Notes: generated by a model not told the origin, from the letters alone. DNA of 64,000 bases from Duganella sp. BuS-21 (GCA_041874725.1 CP097466.1:248001-312000), one strand, 5' to 3'; positions 50,230 to 59,127 are shown, counted from the first letter of the stretch. A program made the numbers and translations.

Positions 50230-51372
50230 TTGTCTACATTAAGCCGCATGGCCTTGGCCATCGCAGCGTGCTGCTGCACGCCCGTCGTCGTCGCCGCAGA
50301 TCTGCAAACCGTGGTCGATCAGGCGATCCAACCCATCCTCAAGCAGTACGACGTGCCGGGCATCGCCGTCGGCGTCACCGTCAACGGCAAAGCCGCCTTC
50401 TTCAACTACGGCCTGGCGTCGAAGGAGAGCGGCACGCCGGTCAGCCAGGCGACGCTGTTCGAACTGGGCTCGGTCAGCAAGACCTTCGCCGCCACGCTGG
50501 TGTCTTACGCGGTGGTGCAGGGCAAGCTGTCGCTGGCCGATCATCCTAGCCGCTACCTGCCCAAGCTGAAAGGCAGCGCGCTCGATATGGCCACAGTGCT
50601 GCACTACGGTACCTACACCGCCGGCGGCCTGCCGCAGCAGTTCCCGGACAACGTGGAGAACAGCGAACAGGGCATGCTTGATTACTATGGCAAGTTCCAG
50701 CCCACGGCGGCGCCAGGCGTGATACGCCAGTATTCGAATCCTAGCCTCGGCATGTTCGGCCACCTGGGCGGCCTGGCGCTGAAGGCCGATCCGGCCGAGG
50801 TGCTGGAAAAGCAGATCCTGCCGAAACTTGGCATGAGCACCACGTATCTGCGCATACCGGAAAGCGCGATGGCCAACTACGCGTGGGGCTACTCGGATAG
50901 CGGCAAGCCGCGCCGCATGAACGAAGCGTTGTTTTACGTGTCCACCTACGGCGTGCGGTCGAACACCGCCGACATGATCCGCTACGTGCAGGCGAATATC
51001 GATCCGAGCCAGCTGGATGTCACCTTGCGGCGCGCGATCGAGGGCACGCACATCGGCTACTTCCAGATCGGCCCCATGACGCAGGGACTGGGCTGGGAAC
51101 AATACGCTTATCCGGTGTCGCTGGATGCGCTGCGCGCAGGGAACTCCAGCACCATGAGCCGCCAGCCTAATCCCGCCAAGCTGCTGACGCCGCCGAAGCC
51201 GGGCGCCGATAGCACCTGGTACAACAAGACCGGTGCCACCGGCGGCTTTAGCAGCTACGTCGCGTTTGTGCCGTCCAAGAAAATCGGCATCGTGATCCTG
51301 GCGAACCGGAATTATCCGATCGAGGAACGCCTCAAGGCCGCGCACACGATCCTGTCGCAGCTGGAGGACTAG
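50230..51372 (+). CDS. ampC: Class C beta-lactamase
   Basis: Periplasmic serine beta-lactamase (380 aa from a TTG at 50230, GGAG five bases upstream; an internal ATG at 50248 is the alternative). Signal peptide MALAIAACCCTPVVVAA. Class C motifs: S81-V-S-K84 in GSVSKTF, Y168-S-N170 in RQYSNPSLGMFG, and K333-T-G in YNKTGATGGFSSY; TYTAGGLPQQFPDNV is the typical Q120 region. All catalytic residues are present. No ampR lies next to it; instead it follows the BlaR1-like gene and shares its promoter. The stop overlaps the convergent ddpX stop by 4 bp. Confidence 0.93.
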   Translation: MSTLSRMALAIAACCCTPVVVAADLQTVVDQAIQPILKQYDVPGIAVGVTVNGKAAFFNYGLASKESGTPVSQATLFELGSVSKTFAATLVSYAVVQGKLSLADHPSRYLPKLKGSALDMATVLHYGTYTAGGLPQQFPDNVENSEQGMLDYYGKFQPTAAPGVIRQYSNPSLGMFGHLGGLALKADPAEVLEKQILPKLGMSTTYLRIPESAMANYAWGYSDSGKPRRMNEALFYVSTYGVRSNTADMIRYVQANIDPSQLDVTLRRAIEGTHIGYFQIGPMTQGLGWEQYAYPVSLDALRAGNSSTMSRQPNPAKLLTPPKPGADSTWYNKTGATGGFSSYVAFVPSKKIGIVILANRNYPIEERLKAAHTILSQLED

Positions 51373-51983
51373 AGCACGCGCGTGTAATGCTGGCGCACAT
51401 GCTGACGGTCGCCGCAATCGAAATGCCACCATTCGCTGTTGATGCCTTGCCAGCCGTTGTGCCGCATGGCGTCACGCAGCCAGCGGCGGTTTTCGATGTG
51501 CTGGGCACTGAGTTCTCCGCGCGCCAGCAGCGCGGCTTCCAGCGCGGGATGCGAGCGTTCACTCAAGTCGTCGAAGCCGGTGCCCATGTCCAGCTCACGG
51601 CCGTGCGCGTCCAGCAGCGTGAGGTCGAGCGCCATGCCGAAGGAATGGATAGAGCCGCGTTCCGGGTCGGCGATGTAGCTCAGCAGGTCGGTGCCTTGCA
51701 GCGCGTCCCACAGCTGCTCCTGCACGCGTTGGGGACGCAGCGCGTCCAGCACCAGCAGCTTGTATTCGGGCTTGCGCGCGGTCAGCCATGCGACAGCCTG
51801 CGCCAGCGCGGCGGCGGCGTCCCTGTGCAGCCAATGACAATCGAGCGGGGAGTAAAGATCGCGGCCGACGAAGTTGTCGGCCGTGGCGTAGCGCAGGTCG
51901 ACCGCGATGCCTGCGATGCTGTCCAGCCGGCGGAAATCAGGATGGCCGGGGATCGCTTCACAGGGGACGGCCGGAGCGCTCAT
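51369..51983 (-). CDS. ddpX: D-alanyl-D-alanine dipeptidase (VanX/DdpX type)
   Basis: Zn-dependent M15D dipeptidase of 204 aa hydrolysing D-Ala-D-Ala. The SxHxxGxAxD motif is SIHSFGMALD (H113, D120), the second zinc motif EWWH (E184, H187), and the transition-state Arg is R83 in DALRPQRV. No signal peptide, so cytoplasmic. In glycopeptide-resistant Gram-positives VanX removes the drug target; in Gram-negatives the enzyme is linked to D-Ala salvage, which fits this recycling operon. Last gene of the operon; overlaps the amidase gene by 4 bp. Confidence 0.93.
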   Translation of the reverse strand: MSAPAVPCEAIPGHPDFRRLDSIAGIAVDLRYATADNFVGRDLYSPLDCHWLHRDAAAALAQAVAWLTARKPEYKLLVLDALRPQRVQEQLWDALQGTDLLSYIADPERGSIHSFGMALDLTLLDAHGRELDMGTGFDDLSERSHPALEAALLARGELSAQHIENRRWLRDAMRHNGWQGINSEWWHFDCGDRQHVRQHYTRVL

Positions 51984-52831
51984 CGTGCTTCGGGCGGTGC
52001 CGCTGGCGTGATGGGAACACTTGGTACGACGGGCACAGGGCTGGTCAGCACATCGAGCAGCGCCGCCGTCTCCGCATCCGGCGTGCCGTCGTATTGCGAG
52101 GGGCGGTACTTGGTCTGGAACACCGAGATCACGTTGCGCGTGGCCTGATCGAGTTCACCGTTCTGCGGCACCGCGTAGCCCACCTCCGCCAGCTTGCGCT
52201 GGAACCAAGGCAGATCCGGCAGCTGCTCCATAAAGCCCGGCACGCGCGCCAGGACGCGGCTAGCTTCCGGCCACGTAATCAGGCCGGCGTCGGCCAGCTG
52301 CTTCCACGGGAACAGCGGACCAGGGTCCTGCTTGCGCTGCGGTGCGATGTCGTTGTGGCCGAGGATATTCCCCGGCGCGATATTGCGGCGCTTGACGATG
52401 TCCTTCAACAGCACAATCAGCTGATCGATCTGCGCCTGCGGGAACGGCGCATACACGCGCCCCTGCTCCGTTTCCTTGAAGCCCGGATTCACGATCTCGA
52501 TACCAATCGACGCGGAATTGAGCTGGTTGTAAATCTTCCAGCTGCTGATGCCGGCATGGTTCGATTGGCGCGCTTCATCCACCAGCGTGTAGAAGAAAGG
52601 CTGCTCCGTATCCGTCAGCAGATAGTGCGCGCTGACGTCGCCGGTGGACAAGGTCTTGATGGAACGCGGCAGGTCGCTCACCGTGTAATGCAGGATCACA
52701 TACTTGATGCGCTCACTCTGCCCGCGCGCAGACAGCGTGTGGTCCAGGCGCGGCTGCGCCGGCGGCGGCACCGTGGCGCAACCGGTGAGCGCGGCCGCCA
52801 TGGCGATGGCGAGGAGGGGAACAATCTTCAT
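51980..52831 (-). CDS. amiD: Lipoprotein N-acetylmuramoyl-L-alanine amidase (AmiD-like)
   Basis: Amidase_2 enzyme that cuts the bond between (anhydro)MurNAc and the stem peptide. From MKIVPLLAIAMAAALTGCAT (lipobox LTGC, Cys18) it is 283 aa. Zinc-site segments are KYVILHYTVS, SNHAGISSW and LGHNDIAPQRKQDPGPLFPW; IGIEIVNPG is typical. The C-terminus has a PG_binding_1-like domain with LDQATRNVISVFQTKYRPSQ, then a Pro-rich tail. As in E. coli AmiD, it is probably anchored in the outer membrane. It overlaps ddpX and follows the kinase gene by 20 bp. Confidence 0.9.
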   Translation of the reverse strand: MKIVPLLAIAMAAALTGCATVPPPAQPRLDHTLSARGQSERIKYVILHYTVSDLPRSIKTLSTGDVSAHYLLTDTEQPFFYTLVDEARQSNHAGISSWKIYNQLNSASIGIEIVNPGFKETEQGRVYAPFPQAQIDQLIVLLKDIVKRRNIAPGNILGHNDIAPQRKQDPGPLFPWKQLADAGLITWPEASRVLARVPGFMEQLPDLPWFQRKLAEVGYAVPQNGELDQATRNVISVFQTKYRPSQYDGTPDAETAALLDVLTSPVPVVPSVPITPAAPPEAR

Positions 52832-52851
52832 GGGTGGTCTCGGCGATCGAT

Positions 52852-53751
52852 TCAATGAGGGGAGTGTAGAGCAATCCGCGCCGCCGCGTGGTGCGCCAAT
52901 GTATGCCGCTGCGTCATCGACAACTCGGCAGGCAGTCCGGCGCGCATGCTCTGCGCGATCAGCGGATGCAGTTGTGCGGCGCGGCCGCCCAGTGCAATCG
53001 GCCGCGCGCCATAGCGGCCCACCAGCGCCAGCGCAATCCGCGCCAACTCGTTGCCGGCGCGTTCCAGAATATTGCGCGCTACTGGATCGGTATCCGCGCT
53101 GGCGGCGACGGCCAGCGCCAGCTGCCCGATGGCGCCGCGATCCTGCCCGTAGATGAACTGGCGCGACAGCGACCAGTCACTGCCGCCGATCTGCGCAAAC
53201 ACCGTGCGCGCCATGGCCGATTGCTGCCAGACGCCGGGCTGCTCGTCCTCCGCCCGCCAGATATGGCGCATGGCTTCGCGCGCGATCCAGAAACCGCCGC
53301 CGCCGTCATCAAGTGTGACGCCACGCCCGCCGGCGCGATGGAACTGGCCAGCGCCGTCGATCCACGCGGCGATCGAGCCGGTGCCGGCGTAAACCAGATA
53401 GCCCTCGCCCGGCGCAAAGCTGTCCAGGTAGGCGATCTCCACGTCGTTGCGCATGCCGATGGCCGACGGCGGAAGTTTCAGCATCTCGGCCAGCATCTGC
53501 GTGGCATGGGTGCCGACGCCATCGAAACCGGTAAGGCCCGCGCACACGCGCACCGGAGCGCCGGCGGCCAGCACCTGCGTCGCCAGCATGGCGAAGATGC
53601 CGCGCACCGCATCGCGGCCGGCGGTGCTGCCCATCTGCGTGGCCGACATGCCGGCCACGCTGCCCTCGGCCACAATGGCGCCACCCGCGTCAGCCAGCGC
53701 CCAACGGGTTTGCGTGCCTCCTGCATCGATGCCCAGACCGAGATCGCTCAT
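52852..53751 (-). CDS. BadF/BadG-family amino-sugar kinase (GlcNAc/MurNAc kinase candidate)
   Basis: ASKHA-fold kinase of 299 aa. Phosphate-1 motif LGLGIDAGGTQTRWALAD, CAGLTGFDG, and AGTGSIAAW with GGRGVTLDDGGGGFWIA are the family signatures. The ATG at 53751 has GGAG six bases upstream and is preferred to a TTG two codons earlier. The family includes GlcNAc kinases and clostridial MurK, which phosphorylates MurNAc and GlcNAc. With murQ in the same operon, producing MurNAc-6-phosphate is the attractive role (inference). Confidence 0.87.
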   Translation of the reverse strand: MSDLGLGIDAGGTQTRWALADAGGAIVAEGSVAGMSATQMGSTAGRDAVRGIFAMLATQVLAAGAPVRVCAGLTGFDGVGTHATQMLAEMLKLPPSAIGMRNDVEIAYLDSFAPGEGYLVYAGTGSIAAWIDGAGQFHRAGGRGVTLDDGGGGFWIAREAMRHIWRAEDEQPGVWQQSAMARTVFAQIGGSDWSLSRQFIYGQDRGAIGQLALAVAASADTDPVARNILERAGNELARIALALVGRYGARPIALGGRAAQLHPLIAQSMRAGLPAELSMTQRHTLAHHAAARIALHSPH

Positions 53752-53753
53752 CT

Positions 53754-55445
53754 TCAACTCCGTGAATTGACGTTATTAATGTTATAGATGTGGATGCGTT
53801 CACTTTCATTGCCAAGGCGGTCGACCGCGCTGACCACCACCAATTGCGCCGCGCCGCCGGCCGCGTCATCGGCCAGCAGCAGCACCGGACGCGAGGCCGG
53901 CGCCACCGCGAAGCGCCACTCGGCGCCGTAGCGCGACCAGATCGCATAGTGCGCCACCGGCCTGCCCGTATTGGGGGACAGGCGCAGGGCCACGCCATTG
54001 CTGTCGCGCCGCGCCGCCGCCTGCGGTGCGGCCGGCGCTTCCGCGCCCAGCCACGGCGTGGCCGGCGTCAGCGCGGCGGTCTGGTACATCTGCGATTTCA
54101 ATTGATCGGCGATGCCTTTGCGGTTTTCCATCAGCGCCGCGATGGAGAAGTGCAGGTGGCCGCGCACGCCGGCGCGGCTGCGCGTGACGCCGATCTGCTT
54201 GACGATTTCCTCCGGCGCGAAGGCCTTGAGGCTGTTGTCGATGCGGCTGGTGTACAAGCCAGGCCAGACGTGGCGTGCGCGCGTGTTCTGCGCCAGCCAA
54301 TAGTCGAGCAGCACGTCGAAGGCTTGCGGCGCTTGCGACACCGGCCAATACAGCTGCGGCGCCAGGTAATCGAGCCAGCCGTTGGCCAGCCACAGTTCGG
54401 CGTCCGCATACAGCTTGTCGTACTGGCTGAAGCCAATGATGCCGGCCGGACGCCGGTCCGGGCGGCCAATGCCGAAGGGGCTGATGCCGAATCGCACCCA
54501 GCTCTTTTCGCGGCGGATGCCGAGGTACATCGCCTCGATCAGCGAATTGACGTTCTGGCGGCGCCAGTGCGCGCGGTCCAGCGTGCCGCCGTTGAGCAGG
54601 TAGTTCTGCCACGAGCGTTGGTCCGGGAACTCCAGCTCCTGGCGCGTGCCGACGCCGCCATCGAGCGCCACGCCTTCCGGCCCGGCCGCATTCGGCGTAT
54701 CGATCGGATAGGGATAGAAGTAATCGTCGATGTGCACGCCGTCGATGTCGTAGCGGCGCACCACGTCGAGCACCACGTCCAGCGTGCGCTGCGAGGCGGC
54801 GGATTCGCCCGGGTCCATCCACAGGTAGCGGCCATAGGACTTGACCACGTCCGGTTGCGTGCGGCCGATGTGGTTGGCGGCCAGCGGCGACTTGGCCGTG
54901 GCATGGCGCGCGCGATAGGGATTGAACCAGGCATGCAGCTCCAGCCCGCGCGCGTGCGCCTGCTCGATCCAGAACTGCAGCGGATCCCACGGCTGCGCCG
55001 GCGCGCGGCCCTGCTGGCCGGTGAGGAATTCCGACCACGGCTCCAGCTCGGACGGATAGATCGCGTCGGCGCTCGGCCGCACCTGCAGCACGATGGCGTT
55101 CAGGTTCAGCGCCTTGGCGCGGTCGAGTATGGCCAGCGCTTCGGTTTGCTGCTTGGCCATGGTCAGGTTGCTGCGGCTCGGCCAGTCGATATTCGCGACG
55201 GTTGAGACCCAGGCGGCGCGGAATTCGCGCGGCGCGGGCGGCGGCGTGTTCGGATCGGCGGCGGCCGGCGGCGCGGACGTGCCCGGCCGCGCCGGTTCAG
55301 GCGGACGGGATGGCGATGCACCGGCGCCCGGAGCCGATGCGGGCACCGGCGCCGTCGGCGTACTGGAACATCCTTCAAGCAGCGCCGCCACACCAGCCGC
55401 TACGCCGGCCGACAAGGTCAGCCGCTTCTTCGCATTAAAAACCAA
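53754..55445 (-). CDS. GHL10 glycosidase lipoprotein (DigH/YngK-like)
   Basis: Glycosyl-hydrolase-like family 10 protein (563 aa). The TTG at 55445 has GGAG seven bases upstream; a GTG two codons earlier sits too close. The signal sequence ends LEGC (an atypical lipobox with Glu at -2), then about 45 residues rich in Pro and Ala, and then the barrel from REFRAAWVSTVANIDWPSRS with LNAIVLQVRPSADAIYPSEL, LELHAWFNPYRA, DIDGVHIDDYFYPYP and YLAPQLYWPVSQ. E. coli DigH of this family cleaves denuded peptidoglycan glycans. A C-terminal beta domain follows. It precedes the kinase gene by 2 bp. Confidence 0.88.
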   Translation of the reverse strand: MVFNAKKRLTLSAGVAAGVAALLEGCSSTPTAPVPASAPGAGASPSRPPEPARPGTSAPPAAADPNTPPPAPREFRAAWVSTVANIDWPSRSNLTMAKQQTEALAILDRAKALNLNAIVLQVRPSADAIYPSELEPWSEFLTGQQGRAPAQPWDPLQFWIEQAHARGLELHAWFNPYRARHATAKSPLAANHIGRTQPDVVKSYGRYLWMDPGESAASQRTLDVVLDVVRRYDIDGVHIDDYFYPYPIDTPNAAGPEGVALDGGVGTRQELEFPDQRSWQNYLLNGGTLDRAHWRRQNVNSLIEAMYLGIRREKSWVRFGISPFGIGRPDRRPAGIIGFSQYDKLYADAELWLANGWLDYLAPQLYWPVSQAPQAFDVLLDYWLAQNTRARHVWPGLYTSRIDNSLKAFAPEEIVKQIGVTRSRAGVRGHLHFSIAALMENRKGIADQLKSQMYQTAALTPATPWLGAEAPAAPQAAARRDSNGVALRLSPNTGRPVAHYAIWSRYGAEWRFAVAPASRPVLLLADDAAGGAAQLVVVSAVDRLGNESERIHIYNINNVNSRS

Positions 55446-55495
55446 AACCACTCTCCACTTCAGTTGAGATCGTATTGTAATGGCTGTCTTGCCGC

Positions 55496-56755
55496 TTATG
55501 CTCGGCCGAATTTCTCCGGTATCCGCACCAGGGCGGTCATGGCGAACGCGGGCAGGGTGGAAATGCAGGCCCAGAGGAAGAAGGTCTGGTAGCCGAGCTG
55601 TTGCTGTATCCAGCCGCTGACCATGCCAGGCAACATCATGCCGAGGGCCATGAAACCGGTGCAGATGGCGTAATGGGCGGTCTTGTGCTCGCCATCGGCC
55701 ACCAGCACCATGTACAGCATGAAGGCGGCGAAGCCGAAACCGTAGCCGAACTGCTCCACCGCCAGACAGGCCGAGATCAGCACCAGCTTACTCGGCAGCG
55801 CCGAAGCCAGGTAGACGAACACCAGGTCGGGCACGTGCATGATGAACACCATCGGCAGCAGCGCACGCTTGAGGCCGAAGCGCGACACCACCACGCCGCC
55901 GGCTAGTCCACCGGCCACCAGCGCGCACACGCCGATGGTGCCGTAGACCAGGCCGAATTCCGACGTGGTCAAGCCCAGGCCGCCCTTGTCGCGCGGATCG
56001 AGCAGGAAGGGCGCAGCCATTTTCAACAGCTGTGCCTCACCCAGACGGTACAGCAGCAGGAAACCGAGCGTGGCCAGAATGCCGGGCTTCTGGAAAAAAC
56101 TGCGGAAAGTATGGACAAAATCCTGCCACAGCGCGCCGCCGCTGCTATGGCGGCGGTCGGCATCCGGGCGCGGCAGGATCAACTGGTGATAGCCGCACAG
56201 CGCCAGGAACGCGACCGCCATCAAGGCGAACACCACCGACCAGGCATGCGCCGGATCGCCGGTCGACTTGATCAACTCGCCGGCGATGTACACCAGCCCG
56301 CCTTGGCCGCCGATCATGGCCAGCTTGTAGAACGCACTGCGCACGCCGACGAAAGCGGCCTGCTGCCGCTGGGTGGGCAGGCCCAGCATGTAAAAGCCGT
56401 CGGAAGCGATATCGTGGGTGGCGGAGCTGAAGGCCATCAGCCAGAAGATCACCAGGGTCCAGCGGAAGAAATCCGGCGCGTGCAAGGTCAGCGCAATGGC
56501 GGCCAGGCCGGCGCCGCCGACCAGCTGCATCCACACCGTCCAGCGCCGCTTGGTGCCGAACATCTCCACGATGGGCGACCATAGCGGCTTGACCACCCAA
56601 GGCAGATACAGCCACGCCGTATAAAACGCCAGGTCGGCATTGGAAATGCCGAGGTTCTTGTACATCACGGTCGACAACATCATCACCGCCACATACGGCA
56701 CGCCCTGTCCAAACGACACACTGGGCACCCAACTCCAGGCACTACGTTGTTGCAT
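55496..56755 (-). CDS. ampG: AmpG-like muropeptide MFS permease
   Basis: Major-facilitator permease of 419 aa with about 12 membrane segments. SFGQGVPYVAVMMLSTVMYK, LPWVVKPLWSPIVEMFGTKR and FSSATHDIASDGFYMLGLP are close to AmpG motifs (the DIA-DG element in helix 4). The start at 56755 has GGAG five bases upstream. It is shorter than the 490-aa E. coli AmpG. It probably imports GlcNAc-anhydroMurNAc or free amino sugars for the murQ and kinase genes. Confidence 0.85.
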   Translation of the reverse strand: MQQRSAWSWVPSVSFGQGVPYVAVMMLSTVMYKNLGISNADLAFYTAWLYLPWVVKPLWSPIVEMFGTKRRWTVWMQLVGGAGLAAIALTLHAPDFFRWTLVIFWLMAFSSATHDIASDGFYMLGLPTQRQQAAFVGVRSAFYKLAMIGGQGGLVYIAGELIKSTGDPAHAWSVVFALMAVAFLALCGYHQLILPRPDADRRHSSGGALWQDFVHTFRSFFQKPGILATLGFLLLYRLGEAQLLKMAAPFLLDPRDKGGLGLTTSEFGLVYGTIGVCALVAGGLAGGVVVSRFGLKRALLPMVFIMHVPDLVFVYLASALPSKLVLISACLAVEQFGYGFGFAAFMLYMVLVADGEHKTAHYAICTGFMALGMMLPGMVSGWIQQQLGYQTFFLWACISTLPAFAMTALVRIPEKFGRA

Positions 56756-56777
56756 ATGAACTCCAGAGTCGGGCAAC

Positions 56778-57656
56778 TTATTTCAGCGCGTCGCGGACGT
56801 TGCCGTGGGTGCGCTCAAGCAGGGCTTGCGCGTTCTCTACCGTTTGTTGTTTGAGCAGCATGACGATGGCGACTTTGACCTGGTATTGGCATTGTTCCAG
56901 CGCGACGCGTGCCGTGCCGGCGTCGGCGCCGGTGGCGTGCATGGTGAGGCGGATGGTGCGCTCGGTCAGCTTGACGTTGGTCGCCTGCAGATCGACCATC
57001 AGATTGCCGTAGACTTTGTTCAGCCGCACCATGACGGCGCTCGACAACGTATTCAACACGATTTTCTGCGCCGTGCCGGCCTTCAGGCGCGTGCTGCCGG
57101 AGATGACTTCCGGGCCGGTGTCGAGGCAGATGCCGATGTCCGCGCCGGCCAGCAGTGGCGTGGCGGCGTTGTTGGCGATGCTCACCGTCAGCGAGCCCAC
57201 CGTGCGCGCCGCCTGCATCGCACCCAGCACATAGGGCGTGGTGCCGGAGGCGGCCACCAGCAGCACGACATCGTTGTAGGTGGGATAAAGCAGCCGCAGG
57301 TCGGCGGCGCCCTTGTTGCGGTCATCCTCCGCACCTTCAACCGCTTCGAACATCGCACCCAGACCGCCGGCCAGCAAGGCCACGGCCCGTTGGTGCGGCC
57401 AGGAGAAGGTCGGATACAGCTCAACACTGTCAAGGATGCCCAGCCGTCCCGAGGTGCCGGCGCCCACATAGATCAGCCGCCCACCGGCCGCGATGCGCGG
57501 CGCCATCGCCTGCACCGCCGCGCTGATGCTGGCCGAGGCCGCCTTTACGGCCTGCACCGCCTGCGCCTGGTCGTCGACCAAGGCGGCAACCAGGTCCTCT
57601 ACCGGATAGAGGTCCAGTTCCGTATGTTGCGTACTCGGCGTCTCGGTCTTGAGCAT
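56778..57656 (-). CDS. murQ: N-acetylmuramic acid 6-phosphate etherase MurQ
   Basis: Cleaves MurNAc-6-phosphate to GlcNAc-6-phosphate and D-lactate. The SIS-domain protein (292 aa) has LIYVGAGTSGRLGILDSVEL, YPTFSW, EDDRNKGAADL, VAASGTTPYVLGAM and GSTRLKAGTAQKIVLNTLS, the full set of family motifs. It begins 3 bp after the GntR regulator stop and is the first enzyme gene of the operon. Free MurNAc must first be phosphorylated; the BadF-type kinase downstream is the candidate. Confidence 0.96.
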   Translation of the reverse strand: MLKTETPSTQHTELDLYPVEDLVAALVDDQAQAVQAVKAASASISAAVQAMAPRIAAGGRLIYVGAGTSGRLGILDSVELYPTFSWPHQRAVALLAGGLGAMFEAVEGAEDDRNKGAADLRLLYPTYNDVVLLVAASGTTPYVLGAMQAARTVGSLTVSIANNAATPLLAGADIGICLDTGPEVISGSTRLKAGTAQKIVLNTLSSAVMVRLNKVYGNLMVDLQATNVKLTERTIRLTMHATGADAGTARVALEQCQYQVKVAIVMLLKQQTVENAQALLERTHGNVRDALK

Positions 57657-57659
57657 GGA

Positions 57660-58400
57660 TCAGGTGGCGCGGCGCATTTCGGCCACAAAGTCGTAGTGGT
57701 CGCTGTGGCAATAGGAATGGGTCAGCTCCATCGCCTCGCCCGATTCCAGATAGGCGATCCGGGTGATGTACAGCAGCGCCTGGCCCTCCGGCACCCCCAG
57801 CTGCTGCGCCAGGTCGGCCGAGGCGTTCATGGCGCGGATGTGCTGCAGCGCGCGCGCCGGCGATCTGCCGATGCTGTCGAGATACTGGTACAGCGAATTG
57901 CCGACGGCGTTGGGGTCGTTCAGCACCGTCTGCGGCAGCACCGATACCTCATAGGCCATCACCACATCATCGGCCAGGCGCAGGCGCTCCAGCCGGGCCA
58001 CCTTGGAATACGGCGACAGGCCCAGGCTCAGCTGTTCCTCCGGCGTCGGCGTCACCACCGCGCGCTTGAGCCAGCGCGAACCGGGAATGTGGCCACGCTG
58101 CTGCAATTGCTCCGAAAAACTGGTGAGGTTGGACAGCGGCTGCTCGATGCGGGGCGCAATATAATTGCCCGATCCGCGACGGCGCACCACCAGTCCCTGG
58201 TCCACCAACTGATCGATTGCCTTGCGCGCGGTGACCCGCGAAACGTTCAACAGCTCCGACAAGGTCCGCTCGGACGGCAGCGCCTGATCGACCTGGTAAC
58301 GGCCGTTCAGCACATCGTCGCTTAATTTGCGGGCAATTTGCATGTACAACGGCGAACTGTCGTTGGCGTCCGCCTTGAATTCAAAACTGGTCTGGCTCAT
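57660..58400 (-). CDS. GntR/UTRA regulator of the cell-wall recycling operon
   Basis: 246-aa HutC-subfamily regulator. The winged helix is SPLYMQIARKLSDDVLNGRY to VSRVTARKAIDQLVDQGLV; the UTRA effector domain starts near residue 90 with SFSEQLQQRGHIPGSRWLKR. NagR/DasR-like members bind GlcN-6-P or GlcNAc-6-P, which is the product of MurQ, so feedback by the pathway product is likely. A GAGGAG ribosome site precedes the ATG. Confidence 0.9.
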   Translation of the reverse strand: MSQTSFEFKADANDSSPLYMQIARKLSDDVLNGRYQVDQALPSERTLSELLNVSRVTARKAIDQLVDQGLVVRRRGSGNYIAPRIEQPLSNLTSFSEQLQQRGHIPGSRWLKRAVVTPTPEEQLSLGLSPYSKVARLERLRLADDVVMAYEVSVLPQTVLNDPNAVGNSLYQYLDSIGRSPARALQHIRAMNASADLAQQLGVPEGQALLYITRIAYLESGEAMELTHSYCHSDHYDFVAEMRRAT

Positions 58401-58432
58401 TCAATTCTCCTCACGCCTCTAGTGTAATAGCG

Positions 58433-58454
58433 ATGCGTTAAACGGTGTACGCAT
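58433..58454. promoter_or_regulatory. Candidate operator upstream of the GntR gene
   Basis: ATGCGT and ACGCAT form an inverted repeat with a 10-bp spacer 33 bp before the gntR start. AT-rich hexamers (TATAAAT on the minus strand at about 58475) lie further upstream. A weak candidate for autoregulation. Confidence 0.3.
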
Positions 58455-58568
58455 AGCGAGGTGTGCACAAACAATATTTATACCTATAGCATAACGCGAG
58501 CCCGGCGAGCGGCGCTTATTTGGCGGATAATGCGGGGTTCGCACCACCAGCCCAGACTGTTTTCAACC

Positions 58569-59015
58569 ATGTCCAAGAAGTCCACCGCGCCCGCCGGCTG
58601 CCCCTGCGGCGGCACCTCGCTTGCCACATGTTGCGGCCCCTACATCGACGGCGCGGCCATCCCGCCCACCGCCGAAGCGCTGATGCGCTCGCGTTACACC
58701 GCCTACGGCCAGCGCAACGAGCCCTACCTGCTGACCACCTGGCACGCCAGCACCCGCCCAACCGAGCCCATCATGAGCGAAGAGGAAAAGGTGCAATGGC
58801 TGGGACTTGAGGTAAAATCTGCTTTACGTTTACGTCAACGTAAAGCAGAACCAGCGGATGCTGATGCCGATCTGACCACGGATACGGTGGAGTTTGTCGC
58901 CCGGTTCAAGATCAATGGCCGGGCCCAGCGCCTGCACGAGATCAGTGTGTTTGTACGCGAACCAGCAGAAGGAGGCCCGCGCTGGTTTTACGTTGACGGT
59001 AGTTTTCCAGAATAA
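58569..59015 (+). CDS. YchJ-like SEC-C motif protein
   Basis: 148-aa YchJ/UPF0225-type protein. The N-terminal MSKKSTAPAGCPCGGTSLAT gives a zinc-binding CPCG with a second CCGPYIDG, followed by the NTF2-like core PPTAEALMRSRYTAYGQRNE and a C-terminal RWFYVDGSFPE. The ATG at 58569 fits the family; the frame extends upstream. Codons 82-95 coincide with a LiuR-type operator (58819-58848), giving an unusual basic LRLRQRK stretch. Function unknown. Confidence 0.88.
   Translation: MSKKSTAPAGCPCGGTSLATCCGPYIDGAAIPPTAEALMRSRYTAYGQRNEPYLLTTWHASTRPTEPIMSEEEKVQWLGLEVKSALRLRQRKAEPADADADLTTDTVEFVARFKINGRAQRLHEISVFVREPAEGGPRWFYVDGSFPE
58813..58848 (+). promoter_or_regulatory. Intragenic LiuR-type operator upstream of liuBC
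   Basis: CTGCTTTACGTT (58819-58830) and AACGTAAAGCAG (58837-58848) are a perfect 12-bp inverted repeat with spacer TACGTC. The reverse strand contains ACGTTGACGTAAACG, identical over 15 bp to the site before liuR. A TAAAAT hexamer lies at 58813. The site is inside the YchJ-like gene, about 280 bp before liuB. Confidence 0.7.
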
Positions 59016-59027
59016 ATGATTAATTCG

Positions 59028-59108
59028 GGGTCAGCTCTGTCATTTGGACATTCGGGAACTAATTTGAAATCGATTAGTTCCAAAATGTCCAAATGACAGA
59101 GCTGACCC
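59028..59108. repeat. MITE-like near-perfect 81-bp hairpin element
   Basis: Outer arms of 25 bp (59028-59052 and 59084-59108, starting GGGTCAGCTCTGTCATTTGG) are perfectly complementary; inner arms GGAACTAAT/ATTAGTTCC (59055-59063 and 59073-59081) continue the stem around a 9-nt loop, with only two unpaired bases per side. It fills the space between the YchJ-like stop and the liuB ribosome site. No coding capacity. The GGGGTCAG end resembles family B at the RAYT locus. Confidence 0.85.
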
Positions 59109-59127
59109 TGTGAAAAAAGGAAAAGCA

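Noticed and set aside
50230..51372. Reading the serine hydrolase as a DD-peptidase or esterase rather than a beta-lactamase
   Set aside because: The TYTAGGLP-QFP region, the Y-S-N triad with SLGMFG and the KTG with a 380-aa length all agree with class C beta-lactamases; kinetics still untested.
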